Assembly (NCBI GenBank): GCA_024305405.1
Contig: JAKNDB010000085.1
Location: 310,001-374,000 of the forward strand
DNA: 64,000 nucleotides
Reading direction: 5' to 3'
Source of the DNA: Dirofilaria immitis
Lineage: Eukaryota; Nematoda; Chromadorea; Rhabditida; Onchocercidae
The notes beneath the pieces are model-generated. The model searched no databases, was not told where the DNA came from, and saw only the letters and a list, made by a program, of their open reading frames with translations. Made by a program: the position numbers and the translations under genes. Below, piece by piece: positions 20,403 to 33,200 of this stretch (the stretch's first letter is position 1; every line of letters begins with the position of its first letter).

Positions 20403-20798
20403 ATGTCAAATTTAGACTTTCTGACAAAGGTGTATGCCAGAATATCGGATAAAATCTCTCCAAATGTTGTTTTATATGGTCCTAATATTTTAATATCTTT
20501 TATGAGTATGATTGCATTCGATGAGGAGAAATGCTGGAAAAGACCAGACATAGGTTTAGCTCAAAATGTAGTAGAAATTAAGGTTGCCATGCTCATTCTT
20601 GTAAAATGCTGAATTATGATCTTTCTAATATGTACTTAAATGTACTGTTGCCTTTCTTAGTATATTTCTGTCTATTGTTTTCAGCTGTATATTCTAATGA
20701 TTGCTAATGATTCAAGCTTATCAAATGTGAGATTTTTTCTTGTAGATGAACTTAGTATTAAGTTTTGTTTGAGGCCTTTGCAAAGTAAATTGGGTTAG
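20403..20798 (+). CDS. Small unassigned gene, two exons (possible HUS1-like N-terminal half)
   Basis: Exons 20403-20582 and 20685-20798 join in phase 0 across a good TTTTCAG acceptor. The donor is AAG|GTTGCC. The product is about 97 residues, with no signal peptide, mixed polar and hydrophobic. I do not recognise it confidently. By eye, the pattern NVVLYGPNILISF, then a charged EEKCW segment, then EIKLYI and LSIKF resembles the order of strands in the first half of HUS1, a PCNA-fold subunit of the 9-1-1 checkpoint clamp, but identity is low and the second half is absent. A further open piece at about 20866-20948 (ELEMPGEIDRMMQKRG, then TAG) could be a downstream exon. Given the indels elsewhere, the true gene may extend from about 20338 to 20948. 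Confidence 0.4.
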
Positions 20799-21384
20799 CG
20801 CGAATAGTTTTCACTAAGGCCCGATTTTAAGAAGTTTGTATTTTTTTTAAATATTTAATAAAAGTTTATTGATGAATTGGAAATGCCTGGTGAAATAGAT
20901 AGAATGATGCAAAAACGAGGAACGATTAGAAGAGAAGCAATTTAGCGTAATTATGTTTGTTCTTTTTATTCTTAAAATCGTTATATTTTATATATTGATT
21001 ATATTAAAGAATGATGGATAGAATAAATTCTGAATATTATATCTTTGCAAAACTATTCCATGTTTGCATGTAACTTAGAAATATTGATTGAAATGTTTAA
21101 TATTAAGCTTAGGATTAGCATTTGATAAATTTAACCTATAAAATGCTGCACAAAGGATTAGTTAAGTCACCATATAACAATTCAACTTTATTCATACTGC
21201 TTGCTGTTTAAATAAACTTACCCAACTTTTGATGTATGTTTTGCTATCACATATTATCTACAGTAGGAATGGTAGTTTGATATTGGAATTATTCAAATTA
21301 ATTGCTAGTATGGATATCATATGAATACAACAAAAAAATAATGGTTGGAAGAGTCGAGAATAGTTTAAGCAGTGATATGCAGGA

Positions 21385-23653
21385 ATGCAGGTGGAAAAAC
21401 ATATGAATGTAGTAATAGCCTTATTTGCATTGGTATTGCTGGCTAAACCAACGAATGGATCGGTCGGCGATAGGCATCATATCTTTCTGGCATGTACGGA
21501 ATCATGTATCATGAGATACGGTTGTCCACAAGAATACGATGAAAGTGGTTGGATTTTCGGTGAATGCTTTAGGTAAGTATAAATTATGAAATGTATATAT
21601 ATTAAGTGAAGAAGAGGAGGATTATATTTGTTTCTTCGCTAAAAGTTTACAAGCAAAACATCATATAAACAAATTCGTAGTTACTAAAATCGATCAATGT
21701 TCCATTGTTCGAGCAATACTTGTAATTAGAATGATTTAAAAATTGATTACAGATGTCGTTATAGTTGTATATGGGAAACTGTGGAATATTTTACTGATAT
21801 TTTGCGTCTTTCTGTGCCACAATTTCATGGTAAATGGCCGTTTTTAGCCGTTTGGCTACCATTTATTATGCCTATTCCGATTCAAGTTAGTTTTTTTTCT
21901 CGCCTTTAGCAATTTTATTCACACACTTTCTCTTTTTCCAATGTTTTCCTTCTATTCATTTCATTCATTCCTTTCAATTCTCTCACTTTCCGAAGCTATA
22001 CTGTTTTTCAGGAATTTGCTTCTGTTATATTTTCAATATTGAATCTACTTACTACGTTATCGATGCATCGGGCAGTTAAACGTCTTCACGATTCAAATCG
22101 TTTAAAAATCATTTGGATTGCTTATTCAGTTATTGGCATTATAATGTGGTAAACAGATGCTTTTTGCATTTTAAAGCGAAGTAAGAAGTATTAAAAGCTT
22201 CATCGAGAAGAATTCAGAATTCTATTTTTTCGAGAATTGACTTAAGGCGGGTTTTGTTTATAAAACGAACAAAATTATTATTTCCTCTCATGGGTCTTGA
22301 TTTTCAAGCGATATTTTTGACAAGCATTTCTGAAGTATCACTTTGCATTGCCACATCAACATTTTCATAAATTTCTTGCCAGTTTAAATTTTATTTTAGG
22401 ACATGTTCAACCATTTTTCATTGGGCCGATTTTTGGTTAACTGAATATTTGGATTATTTCACTACATGCGCATTTATTGTATTCGCACTTTTTGCTAGCA
22501 TTTCATTTACTATTAAACCACTTCGAAATTGTTATCGTGGAAGAATTTTGTGAGCAATTATATATTTCATTGTTAATATCTTATTATATTTGTTTATACT
22601 AATGCAATGGTATCTTTGTTCGTTCTTGTTTTGAAACCGAAAAGTATCTTACTTTGTTTCAATTATAGATGGTCCTTCTTATTCATCACTTTGGTATATT
22701 TGTACACAAACCATATATATAATCTTATGGTTAGTAGTTTTCCATTCTCAAAATAAATTTTGTTTTGAATTTTAGAAATACATTAAAATCAATTTAATTA
22801 TTCAAATGATTATTATGTTTTACTTTGATTTGAGAAGATTTCTCTAGAGACTTGTGAATTAGATTTTTATTTTGAAAAGCATCATATATTGCAGATATAC
22901 TTCGACTACGGTTATAATATGAAAATCTGCGTTGCATGTTCATTACTTACAGCGATTATTTACTATGTATGGCTGGCACAGCAGTGGAAGCTAAGAAATC
23001 GTTCGGGTCGACGATCATTATCATATCTTATTGTAACAGTTACCTGGGCTTTATTATCTTTTCTATTTGAGGCACGGCTATTTTACTTTTTGATCTCATT
23101 TGTCAAAGAAATTTACTGGTATTAGTATTTTAGTGTTGAAATTATTTTCTTCCTTTTGCTTTGAAATAATATGGAAAGAAATATGAACTAGGAAAAAAGT
23201 GTGAAATCTCAAAGCATTAATTCTTTTTGTTCAAGAAATATTAACAGCTATGCTTCATTAGGAAGTCGTATCCTATGGCAAATTTATCGGTTCGTTGATA
23301 ACAGATTATATTGCAGATGACTTGGCTATAACATAGAACTTGCCAACTTTATAAGGTGAAATGTTCCATAGCTAAGAAAAATTCAATTTTTTGGAGTTCT
23401 GAGAAGATTTTTGTATAATTCTTTTTAGTATCGATATTGGTCAGAGAAAAATATAATTTTGCTTTCTTCTTTTCAGAATTTTATTAATTGACAATTTCAG
23501 GTTTTGGATTTTGCTCCAATATACTGGATTATTGATTCACATTCATTATTTCACTTAGCGACAGTACCATTACCACTGCTTTTAACTCGTTTTATACTAC
23601 TAGAAAATGCCTACGAAATGCAAAAGCAGTTGGAAATTATTAAACAGACTTAA
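21385..23653 (+). CDS. pgap3: PGAP3/Per1-like GPI-phospholipase (GPI fatty-acid remodelling)
   Basis: Seven exons, all phase-compatible without correction: 21385-21572, 21753-21885, 22012-22148, 22400-22549, 22669-22729, 22895-23071, 23501-23653. A signal peptide (VIALFALVLLAKPTNG) is followed by the Cys-rich lumenal part (GDRHHIFLACTESC, CRYSCIWETV), the family signature VPQFHGKWPF, then IFHWADFWLTEYLDYF, YFDYGYNMK, VLDFAPIYWIIDSHSLFH and further membrane helices. The conserved Asp/His residues of the Per1/CREST superfamily (HWAD, DSHSLFH) are present. PGAP3 acts in the Golgi, removing the sn-2 unsaturated acyl chain of GPI-anchored proteins. Intron 6 starts with GC (GAG|GCACGG) and ends TTTCAG. 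The exon edge is fixed by the match to the family at FEVLDF. An in-frame ATG at 21403 is an alternative start. Confidence 0.93.
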
Positions 23654-24228
23654 AAGATATATGTATTAATATTGATGTTATGAAAAGATTTGATATGTAA
23701 TATGCAAATTCTATGTGATTTATAATTATTTCTTTCATTTTCGATTTGCATTAATGATAAATGTGATAAAGCATAATAGTGATTTATTAATGATATAATG
23801 ATATTGAATGAATTGATAAAGATGAAGAGGAAGGCGAGATATATTACATCGAACCATAATAATAAAGAGCATTTTGAGATGATAGCGAAGCATAAAAGAC
23901 GTCGAAAGTGCAGCCTTCTGATATCACTTAGTGGGAGATGTGAGTTGCATAGCATCTCTTGCGGGAAATTCATTCAAGAACTGATAGCTTTATATGTTGC
24001 CCGTAGGAGCTAATAAGGATAATAGAATAGATCTGTAAATGATAATGCTTGAGATTTCAGTAGGGACTTGTTGAAGTGATGAATACAAACATTTGAAAGA
24101 GGTGTCAAAGAATTGTTATTCTCGAGGATTAGGTGATGCTAAGGATACAATACATCCGTGGTTTTAAGAAGGTTTCAAATTAAATTTTTAAAATTTGAAG
24201 AACAGAGAAATTAAGAAATAAGTGGGCA
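23654..24228. other. Intergenic, PGAP3 to FANCD2
   Basis: About 575 bp. Overlapping chance ORFs on both strands (about 23650-24013) have no recognisable protein signal. No RNA gene seen. Confidence 0.5.
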
Positions 24229-27200
24229 ATGTATCGACGAAAGAAGGGTCAAAGCGTATCGGCAATCAGAGAGAATCCGAACAAATCGTCGATGGATAAC
24301 TTTGAGTTGGTCCCCACTATACCATCTCTCATCGATGGTTAGTGTATTATTTATTCATGCCTAATTTTGAGCTATAAAACGGAGCAGTAAATTTATCAGT
24401 GATAAAATACTATAAGGTAAACAATATGATAGATATACAAGGTAAATAATCTAAATATACAAGATAAATATTATCTATGATAAAAATATGTAGGTGAACA
24501 GTTTATTTCCTTGCCAATATATATATATATAGAATGCATATACTTTAATTTATGTTTATATCTGTTATACATTGCATGCGTCACATTTTATATGTATATC
24601 TGCTTTGTGTGTATTGTATTTTCTGGATTTCAAAAATCTTTTCAAGACGGATTGAATTAATTATTTAAATTTTATTTTATTGCTTTGATTTTATCTGTTA
24701 CTGTTACTGCTGACTTAAATTTATCTTATTTGAGAATGTTGTGAATGAGAATGAATCCATATACCGTTGAGAAATCTTATATTTTCGTAGTTATTTTCAT
24801 CTCTCTACGATATTGTGTTACATTTCAGTGCAATCTGAAGTATCATCAGCAAAAGATAATTCATTCGAAAATGATTATTCGATAATTGATGAAAAAGAGT
24901 TTCGCCAAGCTCTCGATCGATGTTACATACAGTCGCAAAATGGAAATTTATGTAAATTAAATTTCAATAAAGTGACCGCGCGAAGTGTGTTCGAAAAATT
25001 GTTGGATGAAATAGGAGTTGAAATCTGCATAAATGGCAGTGATGAAATATCAGTATATTTAGGTCAGACCTACTCTTATTGAAAATTTCGTTCTACTAGG
25101 TTTCATCCTATTCAGTAATTAGTATTAATAAAGCGATGGATTGTTTGCATGGGTCATGCATATTATCTCATCTGTTCTCCAGCGGGAAGTTGCGTTTTTC
25201 GCATTTGATTATTATGGCAGCAATAAAAATTATCAAATCATTACAGCAGCAGCATTAATAATTATAGTAATACAGTTGTGATAATAATACTTCGCAATCA
25301 GTGACTAATAATATGTATCACTAACATATATTTTTCTTGCAGCAAATAGTTTTCATGATCTGGTAAAGAAACTGGATGTATACTGCAAAGATGACAATGT
25401 GAGAAATTATCATGTAATCAATATATCTTATATATCACATCTTTATTTATTTTATTTATCATTTAAAATTTTCTATTTACATTTATTTTATAAAATATAA
25501 ATATTGCAGAAGAGAGCAAATTTCTTTAGTCTTTTCGAGGAAGAAATTGTTGAAGAGACTAAACTTAGGATGTATTTATCACCTTCCGCTACTGAAAAAG
25601 GATATGTGGTTGGCGCTTCTTCCTCACTTTAATTTTTATTCTCATAGAAAATAATATTAAATTGAAAAAGTTTCTAAAATAAATTTTTATTGTTGAGTTC
25701 AAAATATTTGATGCATTTCTAGTAGTTCGGCCAAACTGATTTGTGTTAACTTTTTCGTCATTGATTATCGTGAACTTTGGAAACAGTATTTACAGGATAC
25801 ATTTATTCGAGCCTTGCTAATGTCAAATTCATCACAAGCTGCCACATTCGAATTGATACTTAGAAAGATCGAAACTTATGCAAAAGGTAAAATTATAGAA
25901 TTCTTTTATAAATGGAACCAGTTTACTGGATCACATAATTTTTTTTGGATAAATGGCGTAATGGGCATGGAATGCTAATTTTTATTTTAGAATTCTTGGT
26001 GGTAATATTAAAGTTGTTCTTAAATAGAAAAAGTGTTTTGTTAAACTTATTAGTCGCACCATACTTGAAGTATTTTCTTGTTTTTATTTATTATCGGAAT
26101 TTTCGATTTTATTTTCTACATTTTGGGATGTGTGCTTTTTTAGCTGATTCAAAATCAAAATTTTAGCGTTGCTGGTGATAGCATGAAAAATGATTGCCTA
26201 GCACTTGCTTGTATCGCACAGTTTCGTTATTTGGTTACTATATATGATTGTAAACGGGTTTTCAATTCAATTTTTGATTGTGATTTGGAGAATTGGCGTT
26301 GTGCCCCGCGTGATGCTTTAATACAAGTTCTGCCAGAGGTCTTGTCTAGCCAAATTGTTCAGCAAGGTCGATTCATTGCAAAATTTCATTTACTAAATTT
26401 CTGAATTACAAAAATTAATCGAACTTTCCCTTGATGTGCTGTTCATGATAATGATTGCAGCTAAGCCATTATTTGGCATTATCGCATTTTAATCTTGAAT
26501 TACTTTCTTAATAAATTCATAGTAAAAGGCATAATTTTACATTGATAGTAATTCAATCTTATAAATCTTTCGAAATTTGATTTCTACTTCTTTTTATTTT
26601 ATAAAAATCTTGTTCGTTCCAGATGCTGCAAATAATCTAGAACAAATGTTTTTGAGGAAAGTTCATGATAATTTGCCAGCCTTCCAAATCACTATTCTCC
26701 AGACACTCCTTTTATTTCGCATCGACGAACAAACAGCAAATAAGATAATTTTTTTTTTTTTAAATTAACTTATTTAGATATTCAGTCTATGCTTTTTATT
26801 CCAACAGGCTGGTTTCAAACAAATTGCACTGTTTATTTTATTTGAGATGTTTCCTTCTCTATTGTCTCCCACTTCAATATAGTTATAATTTGCTGATGAG
26901 GTTTATGGATATTACGGAAGGCAACATTTGCAAGAGCACATTATATTTCATGGCTATTTTTTTAGATCCGTAGAGTCATGTTACAAAATTTAATGAAATT
27001 GGATATGGAAGTTTTGCCAGAATTAGTGGCATATTGCTTGGACAGTATTCAAAAGAATGAAAAATTTGTTTTCCGAAATGTCCTATACAGTCTTCGGGCA
27101 CATTTGCAGATAGAAAATTTGGAAAATATAGAAACAGGAACAAGGTATTACATCTTTGCTTATCTGTAAGCTTGTAGATTTTAAGGAATTAATATTTTGA

Positions 27201-30200
27201 GAGACATGCTTAATAGAACACTATTATTCTATGTTGATTGTTTATTTCAGTTTTTTTCTTAAAGTTTATACTTATTTTTGGTTTAATATCTTTGTTTTTA
27301 TAACAATTGTTTCAGTAAGGTAGTAGTTGGCAGAGTACTAACAAAAATTTTTGACACAATTTTAAAGAAGATAAAAACCAGTGACAGACGTTACTGGAAG
27401 GACGCAGTAGCTATGTTGACCGCTGAAAAACAAGAGCAAAATATTGGAGAGAATGAAGGAGATGATGATATTGCCGAATCTGACGAGGATCTTATTCCAC
27501 CGCCGAAAAAGGTTCCGTTTTGACAAATATATTTGAAACAAAAACTTGAGGTCGGAACTATTTTACGAACACTGTTTGTAGATAAATTGTTTTTGTGAAG
27601 CGATTAATTCTGCATGAATGAAACATGCCTGATTACATGGCATTGAGAGATTTTGTCATTTTGTTTCCCTGCTTTAGGATCTTAACTTTTTTTCCGATGG
27701 GGAGGAGGGAGGAAGGGAGGATGATGTCTGGATTAATATTTATTATTTCGTTATATCTCATTTCAGATGCCAATTCTTTTCGATATTTTATTTTATTTTG
27801 CTTTAATGGATGTTAATAACTGGAGCCATACAATCCACAGTATTTTCAAAAAACAGATTTTATATAGTCAACATTTCCGGTTGGAACAGCTTGTTATATC
27901 GGCTTTTGAATACACTGAAGTACATCTTCTGTAGTTTTAATAATTTTAATCATAAGCACTTTGCTTATCACTTTTCATATATAAATTTGTTCATGTTTAA
28001 CTCCGAAAAATTATGAATTGCACAGAGAGTTAGATGCAATTCAAATTATCTGTGGTTTTCAAAAAGCAAAAATTTATAGAATATCTTTTGAAATTTAATA
28101 TTCTGTTTTTTTTGTGAAAAATTTCTTCGCTATTTGGAATCCAAGAATTTTCGCATTAAATTTCAGTTTATCACACGTTTTTTCGACCAATCTCTAATTT
28201 TTTCGAAAATTTGATGTGGTCTTCGATACCAATTTATATGCAGTTTGGAGCTCATGGATACAAAACTTTGTTTCTAAAACTTCCATCAGAGCGATCAGTG
28301 GTAAAATCTTTTTTTTTGGTGTAGGACCTGAACTTGTTTTATTGCTTAGAAAATCGAAGTTTTCAAAATATTGAATGTGCTTTGCGGAGATTTGCAGGAT
28401 AAAAAATACACATAATTTGAACTTAATTTTCAGGTTTTCAGTCATATTCTTCAACACTTAAATGGAACACAAGAGGAAATTAGCACAACGCTTTCAATGA
28501 TGCAAGATATTGCAGAGAATCACAATGAAAAAATTACTCAGTTCTCTCTTGCCGTTAGTGTAAGCTTTGAGTTTCAGAATTTCACAAACATAGGTTTTCT
28601 CTATTTTGAGGTAATTTTGGAAAAAAACTCAAGATAAATATTTGGGAAGAAACAGTAAATTTAGATCGGTCAAATTAACGATAGTTCAGCGTGCAAAAAA
28701 ATTTTGCAGAGATACGTAAGTACCTTTATCAGAGAGCAGCATAACGTTGCTGAATTATGCTTTAAATCAAATTAAAACAATGTTTTCGATTTTACTAGTT
28801 TCTTTCTTTTCAGAAAAAAATACCATGTCTGGTCAATTTTTCATTCGATAATGTTTGCCAGTTTTTAATGTGTTACTTTTGATGGAGCGAACTGCTGAAC
28901 AATCACAAATTACTGAAAAAGTAGGTATTAAACTCCGCAGGAATTATGGACATTTAGTTATGATACATTTTTGTCAGTTTTTGCAGATTGACAATATTCT
29001 AGTCTATGAGCATCATCAATATTTCAACTTCTTCATAGGTTTAGGTCTTCTCAGCCTTGGTTACATTTCGTTTCACGAAAATAAAATTCGAAATGCAGAA
29101 TTTTACAAACAGTTTTTGGGAACGATTAATGAAAAAGTTTTTATATAGCACAAAATACTGAATTTCGAAATTGAACAAATGATATCTTCGTCTTCAACGA
29201 AAGAAAAAGTATGGGGAATCCTTGGTATGTTGATGCAACTGCAACAATATCTAATCAATGACAGGTAACTTCTCATTATCTTTCCAATCAGCATTTGAAA
29301 ACTTTTTTAGGAATTGATTTGCTGTAATAAAAAAGTTTTCTAAAAATTAAATAGTAGTTATTCAAATTATTTTGAACAAATTTCTAAAGTTAAATATTAT
29401 TAGTAATATGGAATTTAAGTAATAATTATACATACAGTTATATAAACTAATATAACAGAATAAACAGCATTACTTCTTTTGTTTTAATATATTACTTTTT
29501 TATGACTACAGATAGCAATATCTTGGAATGCAGATTCTTAATATGCTGATGCTAATTATATTTTATTATTTTAATGAATCAGAATTAAAGATTGCTAGCT
29601 ATTAACTTGAAATAGAAGAGTTCCATTATACAGATTAAACGTTGAACACCGTGAAAATGTACTTAAACAAATGTTAACTTTGCTCGATGAACGAACGAAA
29701 TATAGTGCTTATTTACGCACATGTTTCTATCAATATTTTGCAAGAATCCTGAATATCAGTGCTGAAATTGGATCTAGCACTATTTTGGTTAGTGACTCTA
29801 TTTGTATTAATGGTTAAATTATTCAAATCATAATGCCAGTCGTCAAATAGTAATTGTATCAATCATTAAATTTCATTATTAAATTATGGTTTCAAAATTT
29901 GATATTTTTTATTCTTAATGAGACGAAGTGCAGTTCATTTCATTACTTATTCAATTTTAGCATGTATAATGCGGCATCACAGTTTTTCTTTATACTTAAT
30001 GATAGATAAAATGTATTGACAATGCTGTCACAATAAGTGAAGGTAGCTAGTTATGTTGAACCAACATACTGGGTTTTATTCATTTCAGATTGTCTGGGCT
30101 GAAAGGTTGTGTATGGAATTCAAACGTGATTATCTAAGACAATTTGAACGAAATTCTAAGCAATGGTAATCTTAAGAACAAAGAAATATAAACGTGCTTT

Positions 30201-33200
30201 AACATTTGTATTTTTAAAATATGCATTATTTAACGCTAATTTGCTATGATATGTTACATTTTTATATACAAAAAGAAATCGAAGAATCTTTGTTGTCTGA
30301 ATGTGATATATGCAGTATTAATAATCAAAAAGCAATGTATGTAAACTGTGTTGTTTTAACCTGCAAATAATTTCATGAAATTTACGAGAGATTAAATTTC
30401 AGCCGCTTGGAAGATGAGCGCTATAGTAACTCATTACATAAAGAATGGCTTTGTTTAAGCGAGCAAGTCAAACATTCCTCGGAAATACTACCGGATTCGG
30501 AAAATCGAGTTTTCAAACCATTTGCTCATTTTCAACTTCTTTTAGCACTCACTAAATTAAAGTATTTGTGGGCCAACAAACAACAGAATGATAATTTTCT
30601 TATAGAACTTCGCTTTATATTAGGTGAACAATATAACTTGATATATAATTTCAATCGTTACTGTTTTAAAATCTCTTATAAGTGCAGAAGTATTGTATAA
30701 GCTGATTTCATTAATTCCCAGATTTTTTTTTCAGAAACATAGGCCGTCAATCATTTGTTTAAAAATATGAGATGAACTCTTTATACGAACCAAAGTTGAA
30801 AATAATGTTGCAGAAGCAAATATTTCGATGGTTGAAATCGATCTCGAAACGAAGGATAACCGAAGCAGAATCATAAATTGTGATATATTTTTCTTCTGCA
30901 TTCAATGGATCCGTTTAGTTAGTTTTTTTTTCTATTTCATTACACAAGTTGATTACAAAATAATTCAGAGAATGATTGTTGAATTCAGTAATTCGAATCT
31001 GAATAGCTTTGTTTCCAGTTCAGATAAAGAAAGTTATTGACAAGTGTTATATAAAATTAAGAGCTAAACTATCAGCATTTAATACTTTCAATTTCTAAAT
31101 CATAAATAAAAAAATACTCCATTGAATTTTTGATCGCATTCAGGAAAAGTTCCAACAAGAGATCTTGGCCGTTCTAGAAATAGTAATAATAATAGAAATA
31201 GGTTAAATACGAGTATCGGTATCAAAACCAATTATTTACATAGATGATTTTGAGTCGAAGTACCCAAAATTGAAATTCAAATTGGTAGCGGTTTAAAAAG
31301 TCATTCTAGTTTGGCCTAAAAATCTAAGCTGCACTACATATTAGGATCTGGACGTTTAAATTTATTACTGTATTCAAAGCTTAAGATCACGAAGTTTGCT
31401 CTCCTACTTTTTAGTTTGCTCTCCCTACTTTTTGGACTTTATAACTCAGTTATGTCGTATTCCTTTCCTAATTTTTTGCAGTCATAAAATTTTAGATGTT
31501 AAATACATTTGCTGTGAGCGATAATATGTTATGTGGTGCGGATAAAGAAACCATCCATACTATATTACGCAAAAGATTTGCATTAATGATGGAGTGTCAG
31601 AAATGCCTGGAATATACCATACAAAGTTAGTTAAATTAAGAATGGATGTTTTGCAATAAATTTTGATAATTCCTCCAATATTTGGATTGGAGATATTATG
31701 GATAAAAAGATGGATATATATGTTTGAATAAAGAGGTTAGCCATAAATAAGAGTTTCATAAAGCGGTAAAAGCAGTACAATTGAAACAACGATTGTTGTG
31801 AAGTAATATATGCATCAAAAATACGTTATATTAGATTAAATTCGGGTCAAAAAAATTTTCAAATCATGATATAAAGGGGACATAGTAGTAATAGAGGTTG
31901 GAACACACTATTTTCCATTTTTCGTCGAAATCTTTTTTTTTATCACTATCTCATTATTTCATTTCAAATAATCGGTGCTTTATCAGTCGGAAAAACTGTT
32001 ATTCTAGAAATCGGAGAATATAAGATGCCATATGTGTTGGATTTTGAACAAGCCGAATTAATAGTATTTCATGAAATTTCTAAGAAACCATCGAACATGA
32101 AAAAACGAAGAAATATTATTAATAATGAAAAGGGAAGCAATGAAGATGAAGATCGAACAAAATGCACGGATGACAGAAATAAGCCAAATGAAACAGAGGA
32201 TGAAGAGAGCGTTAGTTTATGGGAATATTTTAATTACGTTTGCATCGGTAAACGGTTCGCCATTTTGTTTACGAACTTTAGAAATCATAATTATATGGAG
32301 TTGGTTACCTGTTAGCATGTGCTTTAACTTAAACAGATTTTACTAGTAATCCAGTGGATGAGTGAAACTACAAATTGTTACTGCTTGGAATAGTGAACGG
32401 CATCGGCTGAATGATGATTTTTTGATTAAAAGAATATAAAAGACTTCCTCAAAAAACATAAGGAGCTGCTAATATTTCGATATGTTATTACAGAGAGGAA
32501 ATTTTCAGAGAGATGTCACTCAAACAGGAATTATCGAAATGAAAACTGTCGAAATTGAACAACTTAAACAAGCGATAACTAAAAATTTGAGTCATCGGAG
32601 AACAATTACTGAATCTCAACTGATATCTTTTTTCATGCCTCTCAGTTTCGTTGCTGTTATTCATTTGATTGAAGTAAGTTTAAGTTCATTTCTTAAATTT
32701 ATCAAACTTTGATTGGAAATATATTTGTCCACTAGTTATGTTCTATTTTAGAACTTTAAAATATATTTCCTCTGTATCGGCATTGAAATTTACTTATTTT
32801 TACGTAATTTTTTATCAAAAATGTTCGGGCCAGATTATTTGTATCACCCAGATTTGTGCGCTGCGTTTTAAATAATAATAACCTTCGGGATTTAATCTTT
32901 GGTTGCTTATGCTACATTTAGTTGTTGCCAAAAAAGAAAACAAACAACATTTCTACTAGAAACTTTGGCCAAACTACTGGAAGGTCTTTTACCTAAAAAG
33001 ACCAGAAAATATCTCTGCTTTTGGTATGTTTCGTTTATTGCTAACCTTTGATAATTATTCCTTTAACTGAATTGTTTAAATTTCTTTTTTATCTTATTTA
33101 AAAATGCTTTTTTCCAATAAAATTTATAAGTTTAATTGGCATAGGTTCATGTAAAAATTTTATTGGATTGGAGTGACGGCATCAATATACAGCAAAATAT

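Noticed and set aside
28561..28578. GTAAGC...TTTCAG pair that would define an 18-nt intron in FANCD2
   Set aside because: Too short for splicing, and the reading frame is open straight through.
28921..29148. Open reading frame continuing 76 codons past a FANCD2 exon
   Set aside because: The exon ends at a clean donor (AAA|GTAGGT), the next exon joins in phase 0, and the protein family has no insert here. I treat it as an open intron.
31144..31201. Candidate FANCD2 exon (KVPTRDLGRSRNSNNNRNR)
   Set aside because: It has a good acceptor, but the colinear match to FANCD2 runs from the exon ending 30917 directly to the exon at 31496, leaving no place for it. Possible alternative exon only.
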